Assembly: GCA_934045905.1 (NCBI GenBank)
Contig: OW203763.1
Location: 21,813,108-21,877,107 of the forward strand
Direction: 5' to 3'
DNA from: Leuctra nigra
Taxonomy: Eukaryota; Arthropoda; Insecta; Plecoptera; Leuctridae
Length of the DNA: 64,000 nucleotides
Shown: in pieces, positions 20,712-34,100 of the stretch
Layout of the letters: every line of letters starts with the position of its first letter
Numbering within the stretch: the first letter of the stretch is position 1
Notes under the pieces: generated by a model
Seen by the model: only the letters and a program-made list of their open reading frames with translations
The model's database searches: none
What the model was told of the DNA's origin: nothing
Program-made: the position numbers and the translations under genes

Positions 20712-22818
20712 CTTGTCAAGTAAATATATTCTAGGAAGCAGTGACATGGTTGATTGCCAAGTAACTTGTTTATTTTACACCAATTAAAATTTTAGTTCAG
20801 AAATTGTAGCAATTCTTACATGCAAGTTGCATTTTCATTACTGCTCCAATTCAATAACGTGACTTTAATTTGTAAATTTAAGAGAAATTAATATAAGAAA
20901 ATATGCAAATATTATTTCGGGAAGAAATTTATGTTGTTACCTACATACATTTTGACAATTATTTATGAAATGATTTATTCAATTATCGTATGTTGTGACA
21001 TGATGCAGAAATCATTGCAATATGAATACGACAACACCGACAAAGCCTTGGCGACATGAACTTTCAATCCATCCTTGGCGAGAACATCTAAAGAACATCG
21101 TTTAGACCTTGGCGAGGTCTAAAGCGAGACCCATCTATACGCAAGACATCTGTTGGACACCTTTATGTATAATCTCAATTGGTCACCAGCGAGAATCTGT
21201 ATGAGGGCTTCGGAATGATACTTGCAGTATTTTTCTCTCCCAGCGTATTAGGCCACACTTGGCAGTCAGTCAAAACCCCTCGTTTTTAGAATCCCTTCCG
21301 TTCCATTGTATTCGCGGGCAGCTACCTGCACTTCCTGCGGCAGACCATCACCACTCCACCTTTCTGAGGGAAGTACAAAATAGTGCGATAATACGTTCGC
21401 AGTGAAAACTTCTAGAGCTACAAAGTAGCTGAGAATGATAAAGAGTCTCAAAAGGATACGGTTATGCCCACTTCGAGGATAACGCGGATGCATGATTATA
21501 GTAACCTGAATAGAATGATACTGGAAGGCCAACCAATGTGCGGAATTGTAGGTGTTAGTTATGCTCTGATTCTTACATGTTAAACTAGGTAATGTAGTAC
21601 CAAATTAATAAAGTAACTCTATATTACCATAAAGTAACCAGATATTACTTATAAAAGTATTAGGTACAATAAATATAATATAAGAATGCATATTGAATGT
21701 TCTTTATCGAGTTTCAAGGAAAATATTTAGTGTTGTGACGTATGACTGAGTGTATTTTCTGATCTAGACAAATCAAAGATGTATAGGTTCTGGTATTAAA
21801 ATTGCATGAACCTTCTGATTCATTACATCCAATTTATTCTATAATTTAAATGTAGGTATCGACAATTGACATGATTCAACATATGTAATGTAACACGTCA
21901 TATTACCATTTTAAACGCAACTGTTTTGTAATTCTTTATGAATGCCCTGTGTCTCTAGGGTCACAATTCTTTAATATTCATTTTAATGACCATTGTACCA
22001 TTAATTACTTCAATACCATATTTATTTCTGTGTGCATTGTAAAGTAGCGAGAGGTATGAGGTTGTACGGAATGTATCGTAACCATGAGGGCACTGTTATT
22101 GGCTTCGTTGTAAATCTGCACATGTTGCAAGTCAAATGTGAATCCACATTCAGACTCTGTAGCAATAGTTAACTGTAAGAGCATAGAATTCTGACTTGTC
22201 TTTTCATTACTGAGTGTAGAAAAGATTATCATTATGCACTATCGTAGCTTCGGTGATCGGAAATCCAAAAAATCCGAATTACTGATAGAGGAGATCCAAA
22301 TTAAATTATGATTTGATCCGGTCAAAAAGAAATTCTACTGTTAATTATTTTTGTGCTTTAAATATAGTTTGTGAAAGAGGTAATAGGTAGTTACAAAAGT
22401 TTTATTTCTAATTAACCTTGGTTTGATGGCCATGCAGAAGTCAAAGAACAAGAGAATGCAGCGAAGACTGGCACACGCTTGTCGTGGTACATTTCGCGTT
22501 TTCATGTGTTACTACAAGAATTGATATGTAATTGCAATATTCTCTTCATAGAAATGGTGTACGAAGTGAAAAATATCTGGCCGAATAGGGGCTCAAACCT
22601 AGTTCAAACGGATATTATTCAATCGTAAATTCCTATTGACTCCATTGGACGTTTGCCATAAAACCAAGTTTCTCAATTTCCTCTTTGCTCTCTTCTTAGT
22701 TGTTTTATTCCACATTATTATGTTTAGTACCTAACTAATTTACATAGTTAAAAATGAAGGCCATAGTTAGCAGTTGTAACAGCTTTTTCATCAAGTCTCT
22801 TATTTTTTATTGTGCAAA
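20712..22818. other. No gene seen
   Basis: AT-rich. Around 21040-21130 the words CTTGGCGA and AGAACATC recur. A minus-strand 88-aa frame at 21266-21532 has no recognisable domain and no splice or codon evidence, so it is not called. Confidence 0.4.
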
Positions 22819-23768
22819 TTAACCCTTTATAGGGCAAGACTCTGGCGATTCTAGGATTTGTACCAAATTAATTTTGGGCATAGGATATGGGTACAGCATT
22901 ATTGGAAAAATACAAAAACATATTTTTTTTTATTATTTTGGAAAATTTGGGGTGGTAAATTATTATACCAGTGCTCGATTAGCACACCTAACATTCTTGA
23001 CATTAAAAATATTAATTAATTTAAAAATTATGTAGGCTTATGACGTCATCATCTCCAAGCATTTCATAAACGTTTCATGAGTTTGGATCAACGGTTTTGG
23101 CTGCCTTTGAGTAATAAACATGAGAAAACGGTTCCGACAAAAGTGAGGTTATACCCGTGGCAAATGGCAGTTTTTGGGCTGCTACATAATAAAATAGCCA
23201 TAACATGTTTTGCTCATTCAGTAGAGTATGATACCATTTTTTATATGAAATTTTATAAGCAAAGCAATATGTGTGCGTTGTAATATATTTAAATTTGCCA
23301 CGTTACACTAGTAAAGAAAATTATTGAAAATATGTCATGAAATCGTGGAACCGCCCATTATTGATGAAGGCGCGACTTCAAAATAATTTTTTATACATTT
23401 TCAACCAATATAGAGGCTTCAAATTTTAAATACAGATTAAATATTTACTTATCTTGATATATCCCAAATAGTGCATTTAGTAGACAGATTTGTAGACACC
23501 AGGAATTAATTTCTGAATACACTTTAGCACATGTCAGCCAACAAAGTTGACAGGTGGTCATTGGTATAATAATTTCCCCCTCATAGTTCTTTCTACATTT
23601 ACTGCAGCGCCACATGTCTGACCATGTGCCGACCAATGGCAATAAGGCGGGAGAATTTAAACTGAAAGTTATTCATAAGGTGGTAAGATAATATACCAAG
23701 GAACGATTAGCTCAGATTTTTTTTTTGTAAGTGGTAAACTATGCTACCAGTAACCTATAAAGGGTTAA
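22819..23768. mobile_element. piggyBac-type TTAA element (942 bp)
   Basis: TTAA at 22819-22822 and 23765-23768 bounds CCCTTTATAGG..CCTATAAAGGG, the CCCTTT start usual for piggyBac TIRs. Subterminal GTGGTAA..ATAATATACCA repeats occur at both sides, near 22950, 23680 and 23730. A small minus-strand frame (23445-23642) has clustered cysteines (RCSKCRKNY, CQLC) and could be a decayed transposase C-terminus. It is non-autonomous. Confidence 0.85.
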
Positions 23769-26086
23769 ATGCTTCAAATCTTGTGTAGTCGAATTCAAGT
23801 TTGCTTAGTACAGCCTAAGGTACCTACAGCCATTCAGGTGCTTTTTAAATGCACCATGTTGACAATACTGAAACCCGACTGGTAAACAAGCCCGATTGAT
23901 TGTTTGAACAGTTTTGATTGTCAGCATACATTGAGTATCAAACTCCATGGCTCTCGTTAATCAACTTCAAGCCACCGGCACTAGGGGGACGCAGGCAGGC
24001 ACGGTGGGCTAGGGAACGGCTAGGGGAACGCTTGACATTTCACCTTTAAAAACACAAAGGAAGATATACTCTCTTCTTATCAAATTTCGTATAACTTACC
24101 AGGGATAGTATAATATTATAATTTATTAGACAAAGTTAAGAACATTTTCACTCTTATTTTATATTATTATATTTCTATAGCCTCGTAATATTAGAATGTA
24201 AGTATCTACTACATACATTTTAATATTATAATTAAGTTTGCTTTATAGACTAATCGAACCACTATTTTTACCTCAACAATGGCAATATTTTCGGCCCAAA
24301 TTCATATTAGTATTCAAATAAAAATACACAAAAGCGCCCTGCGGGCATGCTGGATAATGCCTGCAACTTTACCTTATCTTCCTCTCAGGGATTTTTGTTT
24401 CAGTTCAGTATTGCTCCACATTCCAGCCCTTCCACAACGAAAGATCATGCCCTACCGTGATACCTAACCATTTAATGCCAATATGTGAAAATTGCAAGTT
24501 CACTTGCCAAATAGGTTTCGCGGCTGATAAATTCAGCAGAAAATGTATTTACGTTTTGGAGAAAGTAAGCAGAAAATGTGTTACTTTCGGAGAAGGTAAT
24601 TGACAGTGATATAATAGGTTTAAATTGAATGGAACTCTGTAAACAGGTGTCATTAGTAAGCTTTTCAGAATTATATTTTTACTAAGTTATACAAAAGAAC
24701 CATATTTTCTACCTTTCGAGCATGCCGTAACGTGAAAGATATTTTAGATATCAAGTTTCATTTAACAAGATTAAAGGACATACGACCTCATTGAAAGTCA
24801 ACGAGTCTTAGAAAATGCTGAGAGTTTTGAGAAGTTGTGCCGTCATAAGATGTCTTTTGAATTGCCACGAGCAGTATTTCTATTAGGTACAAAGTTCAGC
24901 CTACTTAACTCAGCTACCTACTCAGCTTTACTTTATTTAGACTTTTTTATTTGCAACTTTTAGCTAATGTACTAATGTAATGTATACTTTTCATGTACGT
25001 TTTTTTAAGATGCACCTGAAGGACTAAGACTTGACCTGATACAGCTATAGTAATTGCAATTCGCTTTTTCTTACATGCCTTACAAATAAGTTACCCGGCG
25101 AGTTTGTATAAATATTTTTTCTCTAGACTTGCTGAGATTTAGGTAGTTGGGCTTTGGCGTAATATTTGACGGCTCAATCAAATATAATCGGAAAATGATT
25201 TTTCATAAATATAAAAGCGAGTACATTATTTGTCTACATAGTTTCCCGCTACAGAAATGCATTTTTGTCTGTGGATAGTGATCCCTTCTTATCCCAATGC
25301 TTATTTGAGCAATAATATTCACATAGGGTACGTATACCACATAGGGAGTCCTGAAAATTTTCTTCCATTTGTCTTCTCTCTACAATTTTTCTAATTTTCT
25401 CAGTTCTCTAATTTGTCATTGCAATTCGGCGAGGAACTTAAATTGTTCAGATTTTTGGAAGTTCAGGTCGTCCTGAATGATGACTTGAGCCATACCAAAG
25501 CTTATGCTATTGCCCACTGTGGAGGAAATTTCACCTCCTTCGGTCACTCGGTCGGTTTGTGAAAGGGTTGATCCCCAACCCCCGGATCTAAGCTCGAAAT
25601 CGCCTCTAAATTTCTGTCGGTTTAACCCCATCTTTCGCCAGAAACTTAATAATAATGTTGCGCAACGGTGCACTTCTTGCTCACACATCGTGCTTCCGAC
25701 TGACAAAATGGCTCGGCAAAGTTGCGGGGCAAGGAATAGTATCCAGGAGCCCTATTCTGTAACTTCAAAATTCCCGATTCTGTTGGAATCCGATTAGGTG
25801 CAATCTTAATCCATATGGCCGTGAATCGTATTTCGTCTGATTTGGGAATTTAACAGTCGTGGAATTGGGTCCCAGATAACCCTACCATCTTCCGTTATTG
25901 GCCACAGCTTCGTACCATAATTTCCATGGGCACCAGTAAACATACCCGTTTGGATTGCCCCTCGTATCTACGTTATATGAAATTAAATAGTATTTTGGAA
26001 AGAGATAAAATTCTTATCTTATATTTTCATCGTCAGCGCAGTATCATATTTCAAGTGCTCACAGGCCTAATGGGTACCTGAAGATG
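23769..26086. other. No gene seen; degenerate MITE near 25745-25885
   Basis: AT-rich to about 25.4 kb. Near 25745-25885 GGAGCCCTATTCTG..AAATTCCC and an inverse GGGAATTTAACAG..GAATTGGGTCCC suggest a degenerate MITE of the 18141 type. A 97-aa plus-strand frame (25504-25797) looks incidental. Confidence 0.4.
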
Positions 26087-26250
26087 TATGGTCGTGGAAA
26101 TGTGTGTCGATCACCCTCCTTCTTCCAGTTTCATGCCTTTACGTTCTATTCTCCCCCCTCCGGCTACCGATAGCATGGTAAACTCGTTTGAATGTGGTGG
26201 GGGGTGAATGGAGGGTGAGCGACACACAATTCCCAGACTGTACGCCTACA
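26087..26250. repeat. Inverted-repeat element, about 160 bp
   Basis: GGAAATGTGTGTCGATCACC near 26096 pairs with the inverse of GGTGAGCGACACACAATTCC near 26215-26236, both next to a CCCTCC/GGAGGG block. No clear target duplication is visible. Confidence 0.6.
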
Positions 26251-27368
26251 TCTCAAATGACAATTAGACAATCACGCTGCAGATCATTGATTGAAACTAT
26301 ATTTTTATGTGTAAGTTTTTAATATGTATTGTTTATTGAACTTTTTTGTTGTAGTTGGGACACAATAATAATTATTTTTCTTTTTTTACCTTCCAGTAGG
26401 TATAACAACCTGGTATAACGCTCGTGGAGTAGGGGGGGGGGGGGGGGGGGCACGGAGAGAAATTGCCACCTCAAACAGCATGGGGCTTAGTGTGGTCTCG
26501 GGTCTCTTCCTCCCACCCATTACGACTGTTAGCGTTTGAACTTCCCTATTCGACCGCTAGCAGTCGGATGAAAGAGTACCACAAAGAGCACATGATCTAG
26601 AACACCCCAATAGAGTCCTCAAGAGAATGGAATAGAATGCACACTTACAGGCTCCATTACTTAGGTAATGTATGATTACTTACAACTTTTAAGTTGACAA
26701 AGTCCACTTTAAAGAGTGCTAAACTAGTTGATTTGCCTTTTTTGCCTTTTAGTAGAATTTTGACATCTGACAACTCTAAAACGCATAGGTACCAAGAATG
26801 GAACCTTTCGTGTGGATTATAATACCCGTCTCTTGTACCTACTCGTGTACCTACTTGAATTGTAGGTATACCCAAGGTATCTAAAATATGCTTCTATTTT
26901 ACACTATTTTACTAACCTACCCTTGGTAAGTTACCTATACAGATAATTAATATGTCGTTGGGTGCTACATTTTTGCATGTACTGACTTTTGAAATGTTTA
27001 AATACTGATATTAGGTAAATGCATTCTTACTAATTATAAAAAATGTTGAATACGGATAGAAACTGGCTGTGCGAGTACGCATAGTACGCATAAAATGTAT
27101 AAATACAAAATAAAATGTGGAGGAAATAATGAATTGTAAATTGAATTAATATCACGACATATTTACTTCAATCGCGCGCAAATTAAACGATTGATATAAC
27201 TAAAATTAAAGAAAAAAGTTTCAAGTAATGTAAGTTAGAGTATACAACTTTGAACTTAATTTTAAATGATTGGACACTTGAAAGTGATCGAGATTCGTAA
27301 TGTGTTGTCGAACCGAATAGCACCAGCAGCCGCAGCAGTTGCGCAATGTACTCTGTAGGTGAGCGCGC
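26251..27368. other. No gene seen; 19-nt poly-G run
   Basis: G run at 26432-26450. Otherwise AT-rich with no exon support. The last 200 bases become GC-richer toward the promoter at 27369. Confidence 0.4.
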
Positions 27369-27487
27369 TATATAAGCATCCCCAGCATCCCTGCTCCAGC
27401 ATTTCATCCCCAGACCACGTGCAGGACTGTGTCGGCGCCCCAACACCGTCAACAGCGAAACTTACGTACACTTCAGATCGGGTAAGG
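27369..27487 (+). promoter_or_regulatory. TATA promoter and non-coding first exon with splice donor
   Basis: TATATAAG at 27369-27376 sits in a locally GC-rich block. A start site is expected near 27400. The following CAG/CCC-rich leader has no sustained ATG frame on the plus strand and ends at a strong donor, CGG|GTAAGG (cut after 27481). This is the layout of an animal TATA promoter with a 5'UTR exon. The downstream exon is not identified. The four-pass protein gene at 58066 has an upstream acceptor and the right strand, but lies 30.6 kb away. Confidence 0.5.
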
Positions 27488-28850
27488 TGGAATATATTAT
27501 GTTTCGTTGATTTCTGTGTCTCTTAAAAATTCATCACTTAATATTCTTTGGCTGATGACATTTTAAGAGAAAAAAAAAAAAATTATTATAAGTTGAAATC
27601 TTTAATGTGTGGACTAGGAGTAATAAATTGTAATTTTTTAAGCTTTCTGTTCATATAATGTAAAACGAAATATGTCTTTACTCTCTCAAAGTCTTATTAA
27701 AAGCCTAATAACCTTAATGAATACGATCCATTAGAGTCTGAGTAATAAGAAAGTAACGCCAAAATTATCAATCTAATTTAAAAAGAGAATGTGATATTAT
27801 ATTTCTACGCTTCAACGCGTGTAATGACAAATTATTTGTATGCAATTACATAAAGATAACTGCAAATGTTATCTTTGTTATGTTGTGTTATATATTAGGC
27901 AAATTTAATAGGTAAGATAATTCTACACATTTTTGAATTACTATCAAAATTAATAATTATACGTAGGTAGTCAATAGTTTTTTTCCTTGCCCAATTATTG
28001 AAACATTGGAAATTCATTATATCCATTGATTTATATTATAGAACTACATTATTGGGCTATACAATAGTTTACTATTACAATTTACAAGGTAACAATTGAT
28101 TGTACTTTTCAAATGGGCAATTTTGGAATATAAATAATTTTTAAATATGCTTACCAAATATATACTACCTACCGACTACATTAATGGGCGATGGGTACGT
28201 TGCATAATTTGCATTTGTAGACAAAAAAATTAAGCGAATTTAAGTGCACCTTAAAGCAGTCAAATTTAATATCTGTAAATGTATGACTTGAAGAATAAAG
28301 ATAGCAGTCATTATTTGACCAAATTGTAGGTAAACCCCATCCAAGTTTTCATATTTATGGTACCTTACAAATGTCGTAATATCTGTAGACAATAATACTT
28401 ACATCAAAATAATTTTCTATATATTTAAATTTTAAATTACAGCACTGCTTCTATGCTCTTCACAGTCATAATACGTTATCATTGAATAATAGCTATTCAA
28501 ATATCTAGATTACACAGTGGCTTCATTTAAAACAGTAGATACGTAATACTTGAAATCTACGTTCATGTAGGTATGAATTTTAATTTCTACTCAACTGAAA
28601 TACGTTCAACGCTATTCAATGTAAATGAAGGAAGAAGGAAAATAAACAATTACAGTAAAATGATTATGTAAATTGAGTCTTATATTAACACAATGTCTTG
28701 ACAATGATTAATCTTCAGAATCTCCGTCAAGCGTTATTTGGAACATCATTCATTAACACCCACACTGCAAAACGAAAAGATGAAAAAGCAGATAGTTAGA
28801 TGCAAATAACCTAACCCTTGTGCTTCTTGTCTCTCGCAAAGTCAAACTTA
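27488..28850. other. AT-rich, possibly intronic
   Basis: No exon, RNA or repeat recognised. It would be intron if the 27.4 kb promoter is real. Confidence 0.4.
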
Positions 28851-29291
28851 GTACCAATCAGGCGCATAGGAACTACTTTCATCATGGGGGGAGCTGTGAC
28901 ACCTGGAGGGGGGCTGGGGACGAAGCCCCCTCCCCCAGTTCTAACCCCGAAGAGCGTTTTTTTTTAGATTTTAAACAATTGAGAAGTGATTCTGGGTCTC
29001 TAAAATGCACAAACTGAAACAAATAACCCCCCAGTTCTTGCCTCACAGAGCATGTTTTTAAAATGTAAACAATTTATTAGTGATCCTGGGACGCTAAACT
29101 TGATTTGTATAATGAATCGAGTATAATAATGACTGTAATTTATGATAGATAATTATGTAATTTATTATTTATTATAAATTAACATTATTAATAAATATGA
29201 TTTATGATATATGTAATTTATAAGTAATTTATAATGACTGCTCGAGTGGGGGGGGGATAATCCCCCCCTTTCCTACACGCCTGGCACCAAT
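28851..29291. mobile_element. hAT-like MITE, copy 2 (inverted relative to 1162-1592)
   Basis: The element 28859-29283 (425 bp) starts CAGGCGCATAGGAACTACTT and ends TTCCTACACGCCTG, with flanks GTACCAAT and GCACCAAT (7 of 8 match). It has the same GGATAATCCCCCC and AAGAGCGTTTTTT-type content as copy 1 in reverse orientation. It is more diverged than copy 1. Confidence 0.8.
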
Positions 29292-30930
29292 TCTACATAT
29301 TAGTAGTGTTACGATTTTTTCGTGATCATGCACTAATTTTGAAACTTAGTATGGGTTACAAGTCTAAATCAGTATCTACTAAATCATCGTGCTATTTTCA
29401 GAATTTGGACATTGTGTGTGGGGGGGGGGGGGGGGGGAGGAGGAGGGGTTATGTTTACACCACCGCACATAACTACTTGAAAACAATATTTATAATTCAA
29501 CAACATCTAGCGTTTAAATTTTGCTGTAGTTGTTTGTACCCTACGCTGTTCCAGTCTAAAATATTTTCACTTTTGTGTAAAATATATATTTTTTCCAAAA
29601 ATATTGATGAATACATTGCATCTCATTAACAAATCATAATCCTGGAATTGCAATGAAGTATAGCAAATTGTATAATTTCGCGTGATCAAAAAGCATACCT
29701 AATCCTCTTTGGATAGAGACGTGCGAAGTGCGTGGTAATTGAGCGAATATAATGAGTAACGTCGAACTTTTGAGTCAAACAACAACCGACAAACTTTTCA
29801 AATTGAGTTAAATTACTAACGAAAACGAGTTAGTTTGATAATTAGTAAAATGTAAAACAGAAATTCGCTGGCAACGCTAACTAACCATTTAATATTCAGT
29901 GGCCGTAATTAGTGGGACTCTACTAACTGAAATCTAATTCTAATTAATTCTCTTTTCTGCTCACGCTGTTACAAATAATTACTTGCATTGATACCCATAC
30001 ATTCATTTGAATTTAGTTTATAATGGATAAAATCATAATCGTGTTCTGAAAAGAGCTTGAAGAGTTGACCCTGTGTGACTGTAAGAAGAGAATACGGACA
30101 ATGTAGCAGGTTCTAGAGGAGCACTCCCGGCGTCGACCCCAGGTCCTCCTCATAATGAGATTTTTAATTGGCTCCCTCAGTCGAGAGAACATGCTAAAAA
30201 GATTATCTACTATTAGGCCACGACCTCTTCCATCCCACCCCTTACCTACTCTTTATCATTATAATTATGTAGTCCCTTCAATATCAATATCATTCGTACT
30301 GCACTATTTGTCTAGTTGCAGAATTGTGCGACGTTAAACATGAGTAAAAATAAGAATAATGATAACATCATTGTAGGGCGTCTTCATCAAAAAAGGAAAG
30401 TGAAAACGATTGTTTCTCAATATTGTTCAGCGAACTGTACATCTCAATTTGGCTTTCACTACGCGACTGTTATTCTGAAAAGCTAACATTTGATTTTATT
30501 TTTTTGACAAATTTCGACTCAGCTTTGAAATTATTTTTTCAGCATTCTGAAATATCATATCGATTATGCCATGTTATCCTTATGGAGATTACATATAAAC
30601 ACGTCGAAATAATATATCATGGAGTTTCTCTGTTCAAAATCCGTTTCTTCAAGCTCTTTCAAATAGTATGAAAGCTTATCCGTCTAAAAGATACTTATTA
30701 TTTTCAATTTTCATTTCTGCTTTTTTATTATCTCTTGCAGTGATAAAAATAGAAACATGATTGACTTGAATACAAACAAAGATAAATAAAGCAGCCTTTG
30801 TTACAGAACGAATGATCCAGACAGGTTACTGAAGCAAGTTTCAAAACACAATGCGGCAAGCAACATATACGCATGAATTAATTACTACATGCTCGCTTAT
30901 AAACGCAGTGTGGGGATAATGGTTTATAGA
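29292..30930. other. No gene seen; 18-nt poly-G run
   Basis: G run at 29420-29437 followed by AGGAGGAGG. Remaining sequence is AT-rich without exon evidence. Confidence 0.4.
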
Positions 30931-31156
30931 TACACTTGGCCAAGATAAAAACGGTATTCGAAAGAAACGGATTGGCGTAAAAATATTGAATTTCGTCATC
31001 CGATGAAGTCTGTCCTAAAACGTAATTTAAATCTAGTAGGTGAACTCTGATTTCCTTGATAAAAACAATGATTGATTGTCGAGGAACCTGACCAGCAGCC
31101 AAAGTTAGTTTCGTTCCGTTTCGTTTAAATACCTTTTTTTACTTTGGCCAAGTGTA
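30931..31156. mobile_element. TA-flanked MITE, copy 2 (222 bp)
   Basis: CACTTGGCCAA (30933) and TTGGCCAAGTG (to 31154) are perfect 11-bp ends with TA on both sides. The interior is homologous to the element at 287-483. The ends of this copy are better preserved. Confidence 0.75.
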
Positions 31157-34100
31157 CCTTAGAATAGAGCGTTCATTTCAATGAATTTTCAGGCGAGCCA
31201 AAAGATACGAGTACCTAATTCTGCCTTCATTACCGGGTGACACCAATAAATTTGATACATAATTCTTTAATATACAGTACGACTAATTGTTTTTGTGGAC
31301 TTGAGACAATTTGCAATTGATATAAATTGATCTTATAATTACAAAATTGTATGCAACAAAAAATCGATAAAAAGACTTCCGACGTTTTAATTAAAATGTG
31401 TATAATAACGAAATAAATGCAGTGGGTGGCATGCCGATCCATCCGTTAAGTGACACAAAGAAATTCAAGCTTCAAAGAAATTATGGAAACTGAAAATTGT
31501 TCATAATTTATATTATCTTTGTTGGCGTATTATTTCACATGGTGTAGTTCAACCAAAATTAGCACGCTTAGCTGATTTTAATGTTAGACTCAGTTTCTAA
31601 AGTAGAAGTGATATTAAAATTTCAACGTTTTAAACTTTCATTGTGTATTTTGTGGAAAATGCGCATGAATAAAATGACCCGGTATTTTCAATGTAATGAT
31701 TGAAGTTCCAGTGCACGTTATAAGAAGTGAAATTGAAAACTTAATAAAGTGAATATAGAACGAGAACTTTAGTTTTTGATTTTCTTTTACTTCTGAAAAG
31801 TTGGCATCATTTCTCTCGCTAATTATCTGATTTCAAGCTCAAATGGACAAACCATTATGCACAGATGAATATCAATGTTGATTTAAGGAGTTTTGGAGCA
31901 ACATTCAATAGTTTACATTCTGATATTCTTCATTTTAACATAGAGTTGTGCATTAAAAAAATGTTTTTGTGCTTTAATTCCATATCCCGACCCGTGGGTA
32001 TGGATGTTGATTTAAACTTACTGATAACCAGTAAAAAATTAAATACTGGTTACTTAACCACACACTTTAAGTATTTTATTTTTCCGTGAAAATATTTGCA
32101 ATTTAGTACAAGAACTACTCTTACTAACCTCAAAGCTCAAAAGCAATGTACTACCAAAGTCATTTAATTTGCCAACTCTAATATTTTGTGTTTTGTAACA
32201 AAGTGGCTCTAGTTTGATGTAGGTTAGTACTCTAGTAATTTATTATACAATCATAATTAATCTTTTCAAAGTTGGTCCTACAATTTATTTTGCTAATTTC
32301 AATAAATAGGAATTTACTTATTTGCACCTGGAATTCTGTCTATTTTGTGCTATTTTGCTTTTCGTAATTTTTATTTTTTGGTTCCATGCATTTTATTGTG
32401 CGAAAGTTTTCTGGTTGAATGGTTTTACATATTATTGTGCTAAATATCTTTCATATTAGATATTAATTTTTAATAAGCGTGTTTATTCAATTTTTTCCAT
32501 ATAAATGCAGTTTATTCTTTATTCTTGACATTATCAAATAATGACATTTTCAAACAATTACAAAATAATTTCTATTCATACAATCTTTATATGATAATAT
32601 ATGGTAATTTTATTGGTACCCTGAATTTGGATTTATCGGCTTAGAACCCTAGAGCTAGAGTACGATTGTTTTCACTACTTATTTACATATCAAAGGTAAA
32701 ACGACATGCGCAAAGATCACGTTAAATGAGTTCTGATGATGGAAAAGCAAACTGAATAATGTAATTCCCGTTACATATCATCCAACGAAACAAAGAAGCC
32801 GCTTGAAACTTTGGCGTTCATTTCAGATGAAGATTAGTCAGTTTCGTGACGTAGTTTGTCATTGAAAACGAACCCTAGTGGTGGGTCCATACCAGTCATT
32901 GAACACATACATTTATTCCGGTTCATGCATAATCTCGCATTACACCATGACTCTGTGAAGACCCAATCATCCGAAGGGAGATTATTTTTAATCTCCCAAA
33001 GAGATGCCATTTGTGACCAAAGTCACATTCGGTTGGGAGGTAAACTTTACATCCACACATAAATACATTTTTATATTTTCTTTCATATTCCTTTTAGGAA
33101 TTAACGACTTGATATATATTTTCAATGAGGCTATTGATACACGCAAATGATTATGAAACGGCTAGGAAGTATCAAGGATCTTTACAAGCGTGCTAAGACC
33201 ATTTCAAGATAGACGCCTATGTGTCATCAGCAGATATTACAAATGGTGGCACTGACAGGATTTAAGATAGGTGTAGTGTATATTAAGTTTTAGTACACTC
33301 TGCTGAAGTGAAAATTGTTTTAGAATTGACTTCGAATTGGAGGAATGTCAGCAAGTTAATTGAACGCTCGGTATAAAGAGCGGACGGTTAATTGCTAATG
33401 TCCCTTGTCTCTAGAGCTCACCAAATAAACCGGTCTTCACCGGGTGATCCAAAAGTCCTGCAGATCTATATGAAAAGTTGAAAACCTTTTTTTTATTGGC
33501 TGAGTGTATAGTCAACGTAATATGTAGTGAAAGATACTCTAAGGGTGATTTTCTAGTACCTCAGTATTATAACTTTGACCTTAAAGCTAATCCCATTAAA
33601 AGTGAAGTACTATCAGGTCGAATTTCGATGATTGTACATCTACACTTAATATTTTGAGAAAATAACGAAATGTTTCTGTTTATAATGTTTTATGTTTACT
33701 GAGCACGTATTCTAAAAGAAATGTTCCATGATAAAATGCATTTCATTTCCCAGGAGACAAGTGCATCTTTTGCCTTGCATAGAATGACGTACGGAAAATG
33801 AAACACACATTCCTGCTCGCGCTCCAATGCGTCATGGAGATAGAACTTTGTTAAAATTGTACTTAAAGGAATCCTTTACTTAATATGTTCAAACATGGAC
33901 CAATTCGGTCCAATGGCACCAAATGAAAGTGAGTGTATTTTGACATTTGGCTAAAAGAGTTTTTGTAGAAACAAATTATTCAGAGCACTGATTAATAATA
34001 AAGTAACTAAAAGTTTGTGTTCCTTGACGAATGTTTTGCCTCTCTGTAAGATTTATTTATTCGACAAACTTATAGCTATAGTTCCTTGTCGCATGGATTG

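Noticed and set aside
21266..21532. 88-aa minus-strand frame with hydrophobic segment
   Set aside because: No splice sites, homologue or conserved motif could be named; likely chance.
25504..25797. 97-aa plus-strand frame
   Set aside because: It ends within a degenerate MITE and has an equally long frame on the other strand; no domain seen.
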